A DNA stretch of 20,368 bases. It comes from a virus. Both the position numbers and the translations under genes were made by a program. Position 1 is the stretch's first letter. Each line of letters opens with the position of its first letter. Where the stretch lies: IMG/VR virus record IMGVR_UViG_3300035698_017566, positions 1 to 20,368 of that record; one strand, written 5' to 3'. Shown here one piece after another: positions 12,851 to 20,368 of this stretch. Below the pieces are notes generated by a model. That model saw only the letters and a list, made by a program, of their open reading frames with translations, was not told the DNA's origin and ran no database searches.

Positions 12851-14776
12851 ATGGCATGGGGACCTAAGGTCTATCGCAGCTCCCTCCAGATCAATGCGCT
12901 AGATGGAGGCCTCAATTCGAAAATTCAGACGACTAATACTCCTCTGAATCAGTCTCCCGATCTGCGTAATGTGCAGTTCGATGACTATGGGGCTGTAGGT
13001 ACCGTCAATGGGTACAACCTATTCAACACCGCAGCGATAGCCTCAGCTCCTATCGATGGGCTTGGGCAATTCCCTGATGCCTCCGGGGATCAGACCCTGC
13101 TAGCGGCCTGTGACGGCACTATCTGGTACGCATCAGGCACGTCATTCGTGTCCATACCGTCCTCTACAGGACTATACACATCCTCTGTCGACGTAGGTAT
13201 GATCAATGTCGATGACTGGGTGTACATGTCCAATGGCTCAGTGCGCCCCTATAAGTATGACGGTACGAATTTCCAGACTGTAGGCGTAGATACTATCGCT
13301 GGAGGAGCCTCTGCAGTATCCAATGGATCCGGAGTCCTCTCAGGCACTTATAGGTATGCTCTGACGGGGGTCAACACCAGTAATGTAGAGTCGGACTACT
13401 CTGTCATCGTGGACAGCATAGCTATCGCTGGGGGTAAGGTCCAGCTTACTGATCTGCCTGTGTACCCGACCTCTTCCGGAGTAGCAGATAAGTATCTGTA
13501 CCGCACCACTGGTACTGCAGGATCTGACTCAGAGCTTTTCTACAGAGTCACTGCGATGACCAACGCCATAGTGGACTACGAGGACAATGCTTACGATTCG
13601 GAAATATTGACGGCAGCTCCTACTGACAATGGTACGATGCCCGCACTGAAGTTCCTAGTCTACTACCGCAGTAGAGTCTTCGGTTCCGGGAATGCCTTGA
13701 AACCATACAGGCTGTACTTCAGTGATGCTGGAGCTCCCGAGCATTGGCCCTCTACGAATTATATAGACATTGAAGACGGTGACGGGATGCCTATCACTGG
13801 TATCAATGCGTTCGGGAATGCCATCGTAGTTCATAAGAATGATGGTAAAGGACGCGGTTCAGTTTATCTGATCTACATAGGTGACTCTACAGGATACACG
13901 GACCAGGATAACTGGTATGTGTTCAAGAGCCCCTCAGCGTATTCATCGGTTTCTCACAAAGCACAGGCATTCTTCGAGAACCTCCTGTTCTTCCTCAACC
14001 GCGGCGGAGCTTACGGGCTTCAGGGTGATGATCTTGCCCGGTCTGCGGCTGATGCACAGCACGGTCGTTTCATGGTGGACTCCCTGAGCTGGGACGTAGA
14101 GCCTGACCTCAAAAAGATGGATATCTCTACGATTGATAAGTCGGCGGCTATTCAATTTGATCGGAAGATATGGCTCTCTGTGCCTTATGAGGCTGGAGCA
14201 GGCACCAACAACCGTATCTACATCTACGACTTTGAGAGATTCAGCGAAGCCGGGGATCAGAAGATAGGCGCATGGTCTTACAGGACAGAGCCTCCGGTGA
14301 ACTGCTGGGTAGAGAGTGACAGTACACTGTACGGCGGATCCTCTGAGGATGACGGCAGGGTCTACTCACTGTCTGCCACCAACTACAACTATGGCGGGTC
14401 AGCAATCGACTCTTACTTCTGGACTGCTCAGATGAGCGGTCAGGAAGAGCACCGTGAGTTCGTAAAAGTTTTCCGGTTCCTCTATATCACCCATGACTGT
14501 CCCGGTGATTGGGATATGACTCTGCTGTATCGTACTGACTTCAGTAATGATACCACTGCTGATACTGTGAATTTGGATTCCGGCGGTTCTGAGTGGGACG
14601 CCATGGAATGGGACAATGACACGTGGAACGGCGGTACCAACACGCAGAGGACTCGAGTTATCCTTGACGGTGCTGTAGGGAAGTGGGTCCAGTTCAAGTT
14701 CGCGACCAATTCAGCAGACAAGCATTGGAAAGTTCACGAGATAGAATTGCTCTATACACTGAGGAGTAGAAGATAA
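12851..14776 (+). CDS. Tail hub / stabilisation protein (P22 gp10- or T7 gp12-like)
   Basis: The product (641 aa) is a large beta-rich protein with the hallmark opening of phage nozzle/stabilisation proteins: 'INALDGGLN' (14-22), TPLNQSPDLRN and VQFDDYGAVGTVNGY (41-55), i.e. the usual 'GGl......l...qs...rNv.....G....r.G'. Repeated beta-blade-like segments follow: TLLAACDGTIWYASGTSF, VDDWVYMSNGSVRPYKYDG, YRSRVFGSGNALKPYRLYFSD and FGNAIVVHKNDG. This suggests a propeller-like body, and the C-terminal domain includes RIYIYDFERFS and GAWSYRTEPPVNCW. It is immediately downstream of the adaptor gene, and its TAATG stop overlaps the next start. Such proteins cap the portal-adaptor stack and form the tail nozzle. 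Confidence 0.8.
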   Translation: MAWGPKVYRSSLQINALDGGLNSKIQTTNTPLNQSPDLRNVQFDDYGAVGTVNGYNLFNTAAIASAPIDGLGQFPDASGDQTLLAACDGTIWYASGTSFVSIPSSTGLYTSSVDVGMINVDDWVYMSNGSVRPYKYDGTNFQTVGVDTIAGGASAVSNGSGVLSGTYRYALTGVNTSNVESDYSVIVDSIAIAGGKVQLTDLPVYPTSSGVADKYLYRTTGTAGSDSELFYRVTAMTNAIVDYEDNAYDSEILTAAPTDNGTMPALKFLVYYRSRVFGSGNALKPYRLYFSDAGAPEHWPSTNYIDIEDGDGMPITGINAFGNAIVVHKNDGKGRGSVYLIYIGDSTGYTDQDNWYVFKSPSAYSSVSHKAQAFFENLLFFLNRGGAYGLQGDDLARSAADAQHGRFMVDSLSWDVEPDLKKMDISTIDKSAAIQFDRKIWLSVPYEAGAGTNNRIYIYDFERFSEAGDQKIGAWSYRTEPPVNCWVESDSTLYGGSSEDDGRVYSLSATNYNYGGSAIDSYFWTAQMSGQEEHREFVKVFRFLYITHDCPGDWDMTLLYRTDFSNDTTADTVNLDSGGSEWDAMEWDNDTWNGGTNTQRTRVILDGAVGKWVQFKFATNSADKHWKVHEIELLYTLRSRR

Positions 14777-16890
14777 TGCCCGTAATCGCTACAGCTGCTA
14801 CAGCTGCAACTGCCCCGGTGGCTCAGAAACCAACGGGCACGACAATAGGAACACAGACTTATGAATACAAGCCCCCCACTATGGATGGTAAGTCTCAGTA
14901 CGATATCCAGCGTGAGAAAGTGCAGTCCGATGCTGAGAAAGAGCAGCAGAGACGCCAGGAGGCTCTAAGCCGTGAGTTTGCTTCCAGAGGTACACAAGAC
15001 TCCGGGATAGCTATCAAAGCCGGGTTAGAGCAGCAGAGAGGCATCCAGGAAGCTCGTGCAGGAGCTCTGTCCCAGATAGATGTGTCTCAGCTTCAGGCAG
15101 CAGAGCAGGCAGCACAGACTCAGGCAGGCAGAGAGTTCCAGGCTTCACAGACAGAGCTTGAGCGTGGTCTCCAGAGAGAGCTTACTTATGCGGACCTGAA
15201 TCTGCGTGAGCAGGGATTATTCGAAGAGGCTCGTCAGTTCGATAGCGAGCTTGATTTCCAGTCGTACGCTCTTGAGGGCGGATGGAACCAGGATGAGATC
15301 CAGAGAGCATGGCAGGCCTCTCAGAATGAATCGGGGAGAGAGCTTCAGAGAGAACTCACCTATGCGGACCTGTCCCAGCAGGAGCGCCAGCTGGCAGAAC
15401 AGTCCCGTCAGTTTGATAGTAAGGAAGCGTTTGACAGGTATGCACTTGAGCAGGGTATAGCCCAGGAGGTAGCTGATAGATCCTGGCAGGCATCCCAGAG
15501 TCAACTTGATAGGGAACAGCAGACCACTCTCCAGAACGTAGAGCTTACCCAGGATAATGCTCAGTTCCTGTCAGACCTCAACCTTCGTCAGGAAATCGCC
15601 GGAGACCAGTCTGATCAGTGGAGAACTGAGATGACTCAGCGCACGGCAGAGCTTGCTCAGCTTCAGAATCAGTTTGATGTATCGACTGGTCTTGAGCGTG
15701 AGAGACTTGGTCAGGAGATGGAGGCTCTACAAGCAGAGATTACCTCCCGCATGGAGCTTCTGAACACGGAGCTTGCTGCTCAGGAGTCTCTGGCTCTTAT
15801 CAATAACACCGCTGAGGAAGATCAACTGAGGCTGCAGATCGATGCTAACTCTCAGGATCTGCTTACAGAGCTGACCTCACGGGAGTCTATGCATGCTGCT
15901 GATCTCCAGAGGGATTACACAGCATTGAAGGATGCCTATGATCAATTTAATGCTTCTCAGGGACTTGATAGGGAGAGGCTGGCTCAGGAGCTAGTGGTGC
16001 AGCGCGGAGATTACCTCAACAGTATGAGGCTCTTAGAGCGCCAGCTCTCTGCTGAGGAGAGTATGGAAGAGCTCAAGTATCTCAACACTCTTGGACTCAA
16101 TGAGCAGATGGCAGGATTCGAGGGGGACATAGCCAGACTCGAGTCCGACCTTGCCATAGGTGAGATGGACTACGCTCAGATGCTTGATCTGCAGAAGGAG
16201 CAGGCACGGCTTAAGAGTGAGTACTGGTTCAACCTCGGTGCTTCAGCTTCCCCGCTTGATGCTCAGACACAGAAGAGGATGCACCTGATGCAGTGGACAG
16301 ATCCGATGAGCTACTACGCCTATCAGTCGGGTACTGCCGGGATGGCTCGTGAGGAGTTCATGCAGTCTCAGGAGTTCACTATGGATTATGTGAACTCTCT
16401 GATAGCCGGACTTGATACGGAGTCTCCAGCGTTCGCGGCTGCCGTGAACCAGATCTATGCGGAGATGGGTGTGTCCACTATCGATGAGATAGCAGGAGAG
16501 CCTTCTTCAAGCACTAATCCTTATGCCCTGGCTACCTCGGAGGACATAGGGTATGCGAATCTTTCCGGAGCCTCGGATCCTGCCCATCAGTATAACTCTA
16601 TCTACGATAATCTGATAGACACTACTGATCCGTGGGTAGCCTCTTACAAGAAGAACACCTCTGGAGCCAACTCATGGGAGTTTGACAACATGCCTCCTGT
16701 GGGTGAGTACTTCACTGTAGGAGGAAAGCTCTACTACTCTCTGAGTAACGCACATGAAGAAGTGGCCCTTGCTGGTCAGACCAACAGGTCTAAAGTTCAG
16801 ATATATGATGTGGACTCAGGGGAGACCTTGTGGATGTACACCCCGGACACTTCAGGCCTGACAGCGCCTGGCGGACAACCAAATATTTAG
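14776..16890 (+). CDS. Repeat-rich coiled-coil virion protein (probable internal/ejection protein)
   Basis: The product (704 aa) is mostly helical, Gln/Glu/Leu/Arg-rich, with no recognised family. Residues 1-45 are Thr/Ala/Pro-rich. A 58-residue unit is repeated in tandem: 119-176, 177-234 and, shorter, 235 to about 280 (markers WQASQ, QRELTYADL, RQFDS, YALE). A second duplication, about 45 residues long, starts at 299 and again at 390 (QF..S.GL.RERL.QE). The C-terminal 240 residues are more globular and contain NLGASASPLDAQTQKRMHLMQW. Position after the hub gene and before a Gly/Ala-rich set matches the internal core proteins of short-tailed phages, which are ejected ahead of the DNA; a long tail-needle-like protein is an alternative. 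It is coupled to the hub gene by TAATG. Confidence 0.7.
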   Translation: MPVIATAATAATAPVAQKPTGTTIGTQTYEYKPPTMDGKSQYDIQREKVQSDAEKEQQRRQEALSREFASRGTQDSGIAIKAGLEQQRGIQEARAGALSQIDVSQLQAAEQAAQTQAGREFQASQTELERGLQRELTYADLNLREQGLFEEARQFDSELDFQSYALEGGWNQDEIQRAWQASQNESGRELQRELTYADLSQQERQLAEQSRQFDSKEAFDRYALEQGIAQEVADRSWQASQSQLDREQQTTLQNVELTQDNAQFLSDLNLRQEIAGDQSDQWRTEMTQRTAELAQLQNQFDVSTGLERERLGQEMEALQAEITSRMELLNTELAAQESLALINNTAEEDQLRLQIDANSQDLLTELTSRESMHAADLQRDYTALKDAYDQFNASQGLDRERLAQELVVQRGDYLNSMRLLERQLSAEESMEELKYLNTLGLNEQMAGFEGDIARLESDLAIGEMDYAQMLDLQKEQARLKSEYWFNLGASASPLDAQTQKRMHLMQWTDPMSYYAYQSGTAGMAREEFMQSQEFTMDYVNSLIAGLDTESPAFAAAVNQIYAEMGVSTIDEIAGEPSSSTNPYALATSEDIGYANLSGASDPAHQYNSIYDNLIDTTDPWVASYKKNTSGANSWEFDNMPPVGEYFTVGGKLYYSLSNAHEEVALAGQTNRSKVQIYDVDSGETLWMYTPDTSGLTAPGGQPNI
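15130..15615 (+). repeat. Three tandem 58-codon repeats within the coiled-coil gene
   Basis: Units run 15130-15303, 15304-15477 and 15478 to about 15615 (the third decays). Exact period 174 bp. They share (R)(E/A/S)(F/W)QASQ, then RELTYADL in the first two units and RQFDS plus a YALE segment. DNA copies have diverged at many third positions, so duplication is old compared with the paralogue pair at 8816-9901. Confidence 0.8.
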
Positions 16891-16902
16891 CGGGAGGATA
16901 TC

Positions 16903-17289
16903 ATGGCTTTTGGAGTAGATGATGCACTGGCAATCGCTGGGATCGTGGCAACATTGGCCGCGATAGGAACTTCTGTTGGTTCATCTGCAGCGGGTAAGAA
17001 GGAAAAGACCAAGCAGCAGAATTATCAGGACAAACTCAAGACAATCCAGGATATCGATGACAAAGAAGCCCAGCAGGGTGAGCGCAAAAAAGCTCTCGGA
17101 CGTTTGGTGGGCGGTTCTGCAGCAGGATCCGTGCCGGGCAGCACTGACCCGCTTCCGCAGGCTCCTAAGGCTGGTACGCAGGCGAGCACCCTTAGTGGTG
17201 TCTCCGGTGCCCTGGGTTCTGCAGGTCAGTTAGCCGGTAATCTCAGTAGTGGTGACTGGCGTAAGCGCTACTCGAAATGGAGCAACTAA
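16903..17289 (+). CDS. Small protein with N-terminal hydrophobic helix (virion region)
   Basis: The product (128 aa) has a hydrophobic stretch at residues about 8-27 (ALAIAGIVATLAAIGTSVG) with small residues suited to helix packing. A charged helix follows (KKEKTKQQNYQDKLKTIQDIDDKEAQQGERKKALGRLV, about 32-70), then a Gly/Ser/Ala-rich tail. The SD GGGAGG (16892-16897) precedes ATG at 16903. By size, place and hydrophobic N-terminus it resembles T7 gp14-like inner-core proteins that reach the outer membrane; that comparison is positional. A holin is less likely, since one helix and no endolysin partner are present. Confidence 0.65.
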   Translation: MAFGVDDALAIAGIVATLAAIGTSVGSSAAGKKEKTKQQNYQDKLKTIQDIDDKEAQQGERKKALGRLVGGSAAGSVPGSTDPLPQAPKAGTQASTLSGVSGALGSAGQLAGNLSSGDWRKRYSKWSN

Positions 17290-17301
17290 AAGGAGACAGA
17301 A

Positions 17302-18540
17302 ATGCCAGCACAGCCTAAACGTACGTACTACTCGGATATGAATAGCTCCGGAGGATCCCGTTATATGGGTGAGGTACCGGATGCCCGCATGTTCGGCACT
17401 TCCGGTGAGACGGGCGTACAGCCCCCTGTGGCTGCGTCTAAGCCCGTACCCCCGTCAGTGGACCCTGGAAGACCTCCGCGGGATCCTGGTACAGTATATG
17501 AGGCCCAGGGAGATGATTACGCACCTGCTGCGGAGCCTGCCGGATCCGGATTCGGGGATAAGCTCGAGATGGGTGTGGATTTCGCTAAGGATAACTTTGC
17601 TGATCTGATCCTTCCGCTGATGGGAGTCATAGAGTCTCTTGCTACTAAGGGTGAGGGTACTGCAGCCAAGGAGGCTATAAAATCCTCGAGGATGCGGGAG
17701 TCTGCTAAGGAAGATATGAAGCAGAAGAGACTTGCCGGTGAGCTAGCTGGTGTGAAGGGCAAGGCTGAATCGGATAAGGTGGCCCACGGTCAGGAGTACC
17801 AGGAAAAAGTGAAGGCTCTTTTTGCTGATCAGTCCCTCTCAGAGGCAGACCGTCAGAAAATGGGTATGGTGCTGTATGAGGAGTACTTCCCGGAGCAGGC
17901 ATCAGGCAAGAGACTCGAAAGCACCCTCAAGAAGGAGGAGACGGGCATAAAGGCAGGGCTGGAGTTCGACAAAGCTAAGCTTAAAGCTGAGCTGGAGAAG
18001 GCTGGCAGCAAGTTTGATCAGGAGAAGAAGCTGCGGGATAAATTCTTTGACCAGTCTAAGGATTACATCCAAGTCCGCGATGCCTATAACAAGATTAAAG
18101 CGGTGTCCCCTACTGCTATGGGAGATCACTCTCTGATCTTCGGCTACATGAAGATGATTGATCCAGGCTCTACGGTGCGTGAGGGAGAGTTCGCTCAGGT
18201 AGGCAAGAATACAAATGTACCTGGATGGGTCGCTAACATCTACAACAAGGCCTTGAAGGGCACCCGTCTTAATGATCCTCAGCGTAATGACCTGCTTGCA
18301 CGGGTAGAGGAACTCTACGGCGGTCAGAAGAAAGGGTATGACACTTTAGAGTCTCAGTACACGAGTCTCGCTCATGACTATGGTCTTGATTCGAATAACG
18401 TGGTAGGAGGTGTGAGTCCTTCATCGACGATTACTCCTGAAGACAGGGAGGCTCTTACATGGGCTCAGGCTAATACAGGTGACCCTAAGGCTGAACAGAT
18501 ACTAACTATCCTGAGAGACAAATACCCCGGAGCTCTATAA
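17302..18540 (+). CDS. Putative internal virion / DNA ejection protein A
   Basis: The product (412 aa) has a disordered, Pro/Gly-rich N-terminus (1-85). A short hydrophobic segment follows (LILPLMGVIESLA, 102-114), then a long charged helical region (120-245) containing KKEETGIKAGLEFDKAKLKAELEKA. The C-terminal domain is conserved: KDYIQVRDAYNKI (253-265) and YMKMIDPGSTVREGEFA (282-298). This 'vrd.y..i....p...gD..lifgymKmlDPgStVRegEFA' block is well known from phage virion-associated proteins and structural-region genes of short-tailed phages, function unnamed. The start at 17302 follows AAGGAG (17289-17294). The TAATG stop overlaps the next gene. Confidence 0.75.
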   Translation: MPAQPKRTYYSDMNSSGGSRYMGEVPDARMFGTSGETGVQPPVAASKPVPPSVDPGRPPRDPGTVYEAQGDDYAPAAEPAGSGFGDKLEMGVDFAKDNFADLILPLMGVIESLATKGEGTAAKEAIKSSRMRESAKEDMKQKRLAGELAGVKGKAESDKVAHGQEYQEKVKALFADQSLSEADRQKMGMVLYEEYFPEQASGKRLESTLKKEETGIKAGLEFDKAKLKAELEKAGSKFDQEKKLRDKFFDQSKDYIQVRDAYNKIKAVSPTAMGDHSLIFGYMKMIDPGSTVREGEFAQVGKNTNVPGWVANIYNKALKGTRLNDPQRNDLLARVEELYGGQKKGYDTLESQYTSLAHDYGLDSNNVVGGVSPSSTITPEDREALTWAQANTGDPKAEQILTILRDKYPGAL

Positions 18541-20060
18541 TGCCATTTGATCCTGACAAGTACCTTACCGGCAAAAGCACTGAGGCTCCTAAGAGTACAC
18601 AGGAACTCACTGTGCATCAGGAGCCTTCCTCCGACTCATCCTTTGACCCTGTCTCTTACATAGAGGCTGTGAGTACGGTACCGGTGGATAGAGCTGGTAT
18701 AGCTACGGCAGCCCCTAAAGAGCCTGAGGCACCTGAGTCTCCAGGGCTGATGGACATACTGAGTTATTTCGTCAGTAATCCAAAGGAGATCCCGGGAGCT
18801 GCCGGAGCTGCTGCCAAGGTAGTAGGAAAAGAGGCGGTATCTCTTGGTAAGGGAGCAGTCGAGCACCCGATGCAGACAGCCAGAGGTGTCCGTGCCGGTA
18901 TCGAGAAGGCGACCCCATCCGTACTGAAGCCTATCGGTGAGCTCAATGAGTGGCTCACCGGAAGGGAGCAGCCGGATTACGAGCCCAAGACTGAGCAGGA
19001 GAAGAAGACTGCAGGAGTCACGGAGTTCACTAACCGCATGCTTCAGGGTCTCGCTCTTCAGTCAGCCCTGCCGGTACCGGGAGCTGCTGCGGGAGCAGGT
19101 AAGCAGGCTCTAACATTACTGGGTAAGGGTGCTCTGGCTAATGTGCCGTTTGTGGAGAAGGCGTTCAAGGAGGGCGGGATCAAGGAAGCCTCTAAGGAAG
19201 TTGCCCTGAATACTGTCATAGATGCAGCCCTGCTCGGAGGCTCTAAGCTCCTTAAAGCCATAGGCAAAGGACCGGCTCAGAAGGCATCAGAAGCGGCTGT
19301 GTCTGAGACCGTGAGGATCCTTGGAGGAAGAGGCAAAGGGACAGAGTCCATGCTTAATAGACTCCCCGACAGCATCACCCAGGCGATAGAGACAGCGGCT
19401 CAGTACTCGGATCAGCTTCCTAAGGCTAAGAATGCCGATGAGGCTCTAAAGAGTATTTCAATTATGTCCGATAATCTTACCTCAGCTATGTCCAGCTACC
19501 ATAAGGATGTAGCCAAGCTCGATCCCCTGGATCTTAAGGGCGCTCTGGATGACGCTCTGAAACAGACGTGGGATACACAGGCAGCTAAGGCTGGCGGGAG
19601 TGCAGCAGAGGGAGTTGTCAGTAAGATGTCAAAGGATCTGTATTCTATCTCTGAGTCCGGGGTGGTTGATCTTGGGACTGCCATGAATCTCCGCAGTATG
19701 GCTGCACGGACCTCAGCTGTGTCCAAGGATCCTTTTACACAGACAGCCTATGGTACCTTCGCTGAGAATATCGATCAGATACTGAAGACTGAGGCAGGCA
19801 AAGACGTGGAGCTTATCTGGATGGAGGATGCTATGCAGCAGCTCCTGAAAGCTGAGACCACACTGGCAGCAGGGTTCCCTGAGGCTGTAGCTAAGGCATC
19901 AAGTAAGGGATTCATGCCTACAGTGCTTGGTGCTGCTGGAGGGGCTGTAGCGGCTCCTGAGGGCAAACGCGGACAGGGAGCTGCTGTGGGAGCACTCGGC
20001 GGTGCCGGGATTGCAGGTCCTGGTATGGGTATAGCTCGAAGACTCCTTAGGAGATTTTAA
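18540..20060 (+). CDS. Putative internal virion / ejection protein B, Gly/Ala-rich
   Basis: The product (506 aa) starts with MPFDPDKYL, and a second FDPVSYI motif lies at 35-41; FDPxxY starts recur in phage internal virion proteins. Gly/Ala-rich segments at about 80-100 (IPGAAGAAAKVVGKEAVSLG) and 170-200 alternate with helices. The central part (260-440) is helical and charged. The C-terminus (about 453-506) is Gly/Ala-rich and strongly non-polar, then ends in GIARRLLRRF, a basic cap typical of membrane-active peptides. Together with the two preceding genes it may form the ejected channel. No lytic transglycosylase or peptidase motif is seen. It shares TAATG with both neighbours. Confidence 0.7.
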   Translation: MPFDPDKYLTGKSTEAPKSTQELTVHQEPSSDSSFDPVSYIEAVSTVPVDRAGIATAAPKEPEAPESPGLMDILSYFVSNPKEIPGAAGAAAKVVGKEAVSLGKGAVEHPMQTARGVRAGIEKATPSVLKPIGELNEWLTGREQPDYEPKTEQEKKTAGVTEFTNRMLQGLALQSALPVPGAAAGAGKQALTLLGKGALANVPFVEKAFKEGGIKEASKEVALNTVIDAALLGGSKLLKAIGKGPAQKASEAAVSETVRILGGRGKGTESMLNRLPDSITQAIETAAQYSDQLPKAKNADEALKSISIMSDNLTSAMSSYHKDVAKLDPLDLKGALDDALKQTWDTQAAKAGGSAAEGVVSKMSKDLYSISESGVVDLGTAMNLRSMAARTSAVSKDPFTQTAYGTFAENIDQILKTEAGKDVELIWMEDAMQQLLKAETTLAAGFPEAVAKASSKGFMPTVLGAAGGAVAAPEGKRGQGAAVGALGGAGIAGPGMGIARRLLRRF

Positions 20061-20368
20061 TGGCTGAATTCTCACTACCGCATTATCCGATGACCAATGT
20101 CACGGTCAATGATGCGAGTAAATGGAATAAAAATCTACTCGCTATAGAGACCGGGATCAATGACATGCAGGGCCCAACTGGGGTACAGGGGCCCACCGGT
20201 GCATATGGGGGTCCTCCAGGAGAGACCGGTATCCAGGGCACCAGAGGTGTAACCGGTCTTGCCAACTTCATCATCGATGACACGTTCCCGGCAGCACCTA
20301 CTGCTGATAAAACCCCTCTCATGTATTGGGACATCACCGATGAGGTCCTCTATTTCTATGAGACAGGA
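20060..20368 (+). CDS. Collagen-like tail fibre/spike protein, N-terminal part (runs off the window)
   Basis: The frame from ATG at 20060 (inside the preceding TAATG) is open to the window end, 103 codons. Residues 1-36 give a polar N-terminus (FSLPHYPMTNVTVNDASKWN) of the kind that attaches fibres to the tail. A collagen-like stretch (about 37-66) follows: GPT GVQ GPT GAY G GPP GET GIQ GTR GVT GL, nine triplets broken once by an extra Gly. After it comes a region IDDTFPAAPTADKTPLMYWDI. Short collagen-like triple helices act as rigid trimeric stems in phage fibres, so a trimeric host-contact protein is inferred. The receptor-binding end lies beyond the window. Confidence 0.75.
   Translation, partial: MAEFSLPHYPMTNVTVNDASKWNKNLLAIETGINDMQGPTGVQGPTGAYGGPPGETGIQGTRGVTGLANFIIDDTFPAAPTADKTPLMYWDITDEVLYFYETG

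Noticed and set aside
15130-15615. Tandem repeats as a CRISPR or DNA-level array
   Set aside because: They are in-frame 58-codon protein repeats with changed third positions, not identical direct repeats with spacers.
1-20368. tRNA genes, insertion sequences, integrase or att sites
   Set aside because: I found no cloverleaf-like sequence, transposase, recombinase or matching att repeat in the window.

Overview
The window is a dense, one-directional block of virion genes from a double-stranded DNA tailed bacteriophage or prophage (Caudoviricetes). Everything I can support is on the + strand. Genes are packed with 1-4 nt overlaps (GTGA, ATGA, TAATG) or short gaps with good Shine-Dalgarno (SD) sequences, and all use the standard bacterial code with TAA, TGA and TAG stops. 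The order terS-terL-portal-scaffold-major capsid-head accessory genes-adaptor-long hub/stabilisation protein-internal virion proteins-collagen-like fibre has no tape measure, tail tube or sheath. It therefore suggests a short-tailed (podovirus-like) virion of general P22/T7-like plan. There is no capsid protease, and scaffold and capsid are separate genes. The host cannot be named from this sequence; the strong SD sites only say Bacteria.

Layout: 1-122 is the 3' end of a helix-turn-helix gene. 123-254 is a leader with two strong hairpins. 255-2014 encodes the small and large terminase subunits. 2011-3190 is a coupled accessory trio (SAM methyltransferase, one-helix membrane protein, FmdB-type zinc ribbon). 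3190-5043 encodes the portal. 5043-6218 holds four small low-complexity genes. 6276-8146 encodes scaffold and major capsid. 8246-8776 is an endonuclease VII/HNH gene with its own control region, dropped between the capsid gene and the next head genes. 8816-9901 holds two paralogous, probable capsid-surface proteins. 9996-11153 encodes a DUF115/Maf-type protein. 11165-12245 holds three small head-region genes. 12199-14776 encodes the adaptor and the hub-stabilisation protein. 14776-20060 holds four probable internal or ejection proteins. From 20060 to the end is the start of a collagen-like fibre gene.

How they would work together: terminase packages DNA through the portal into a shell of capsid protein built on the scaffold. 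Adaptor and hub proteins close the neck. The repeat-rich and Gly/Ala-rich proteins after them are in the position of ejected core proteins, and the collagen-like protein starts the fibre region. The DUF115 protein, next to the putative decoration proteins, together with the methyltransferase could form a virion sugar-modification pair; this is inference.

The most unusual layer is RNA structure. Nearly every gap over about 35 nt carries hairpins. These include a large hairpin whose loop is complementary over 12 nt (11 Watson-Crick pairs and one G-U) to the SD region of the DUF115 gene; an SD-hiding hairpin plus internal promoter before the endonuclease gene, resembling the known control of T4 I-TevI; two hairpins with different stems and a nearly identical 12-nt loop before the paralogue genes; and tandem UNCG-tetraloop hairpins at two separate places. 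An 8-mer, AGGCTCTA, is also strongly over-represented on the coding strand.
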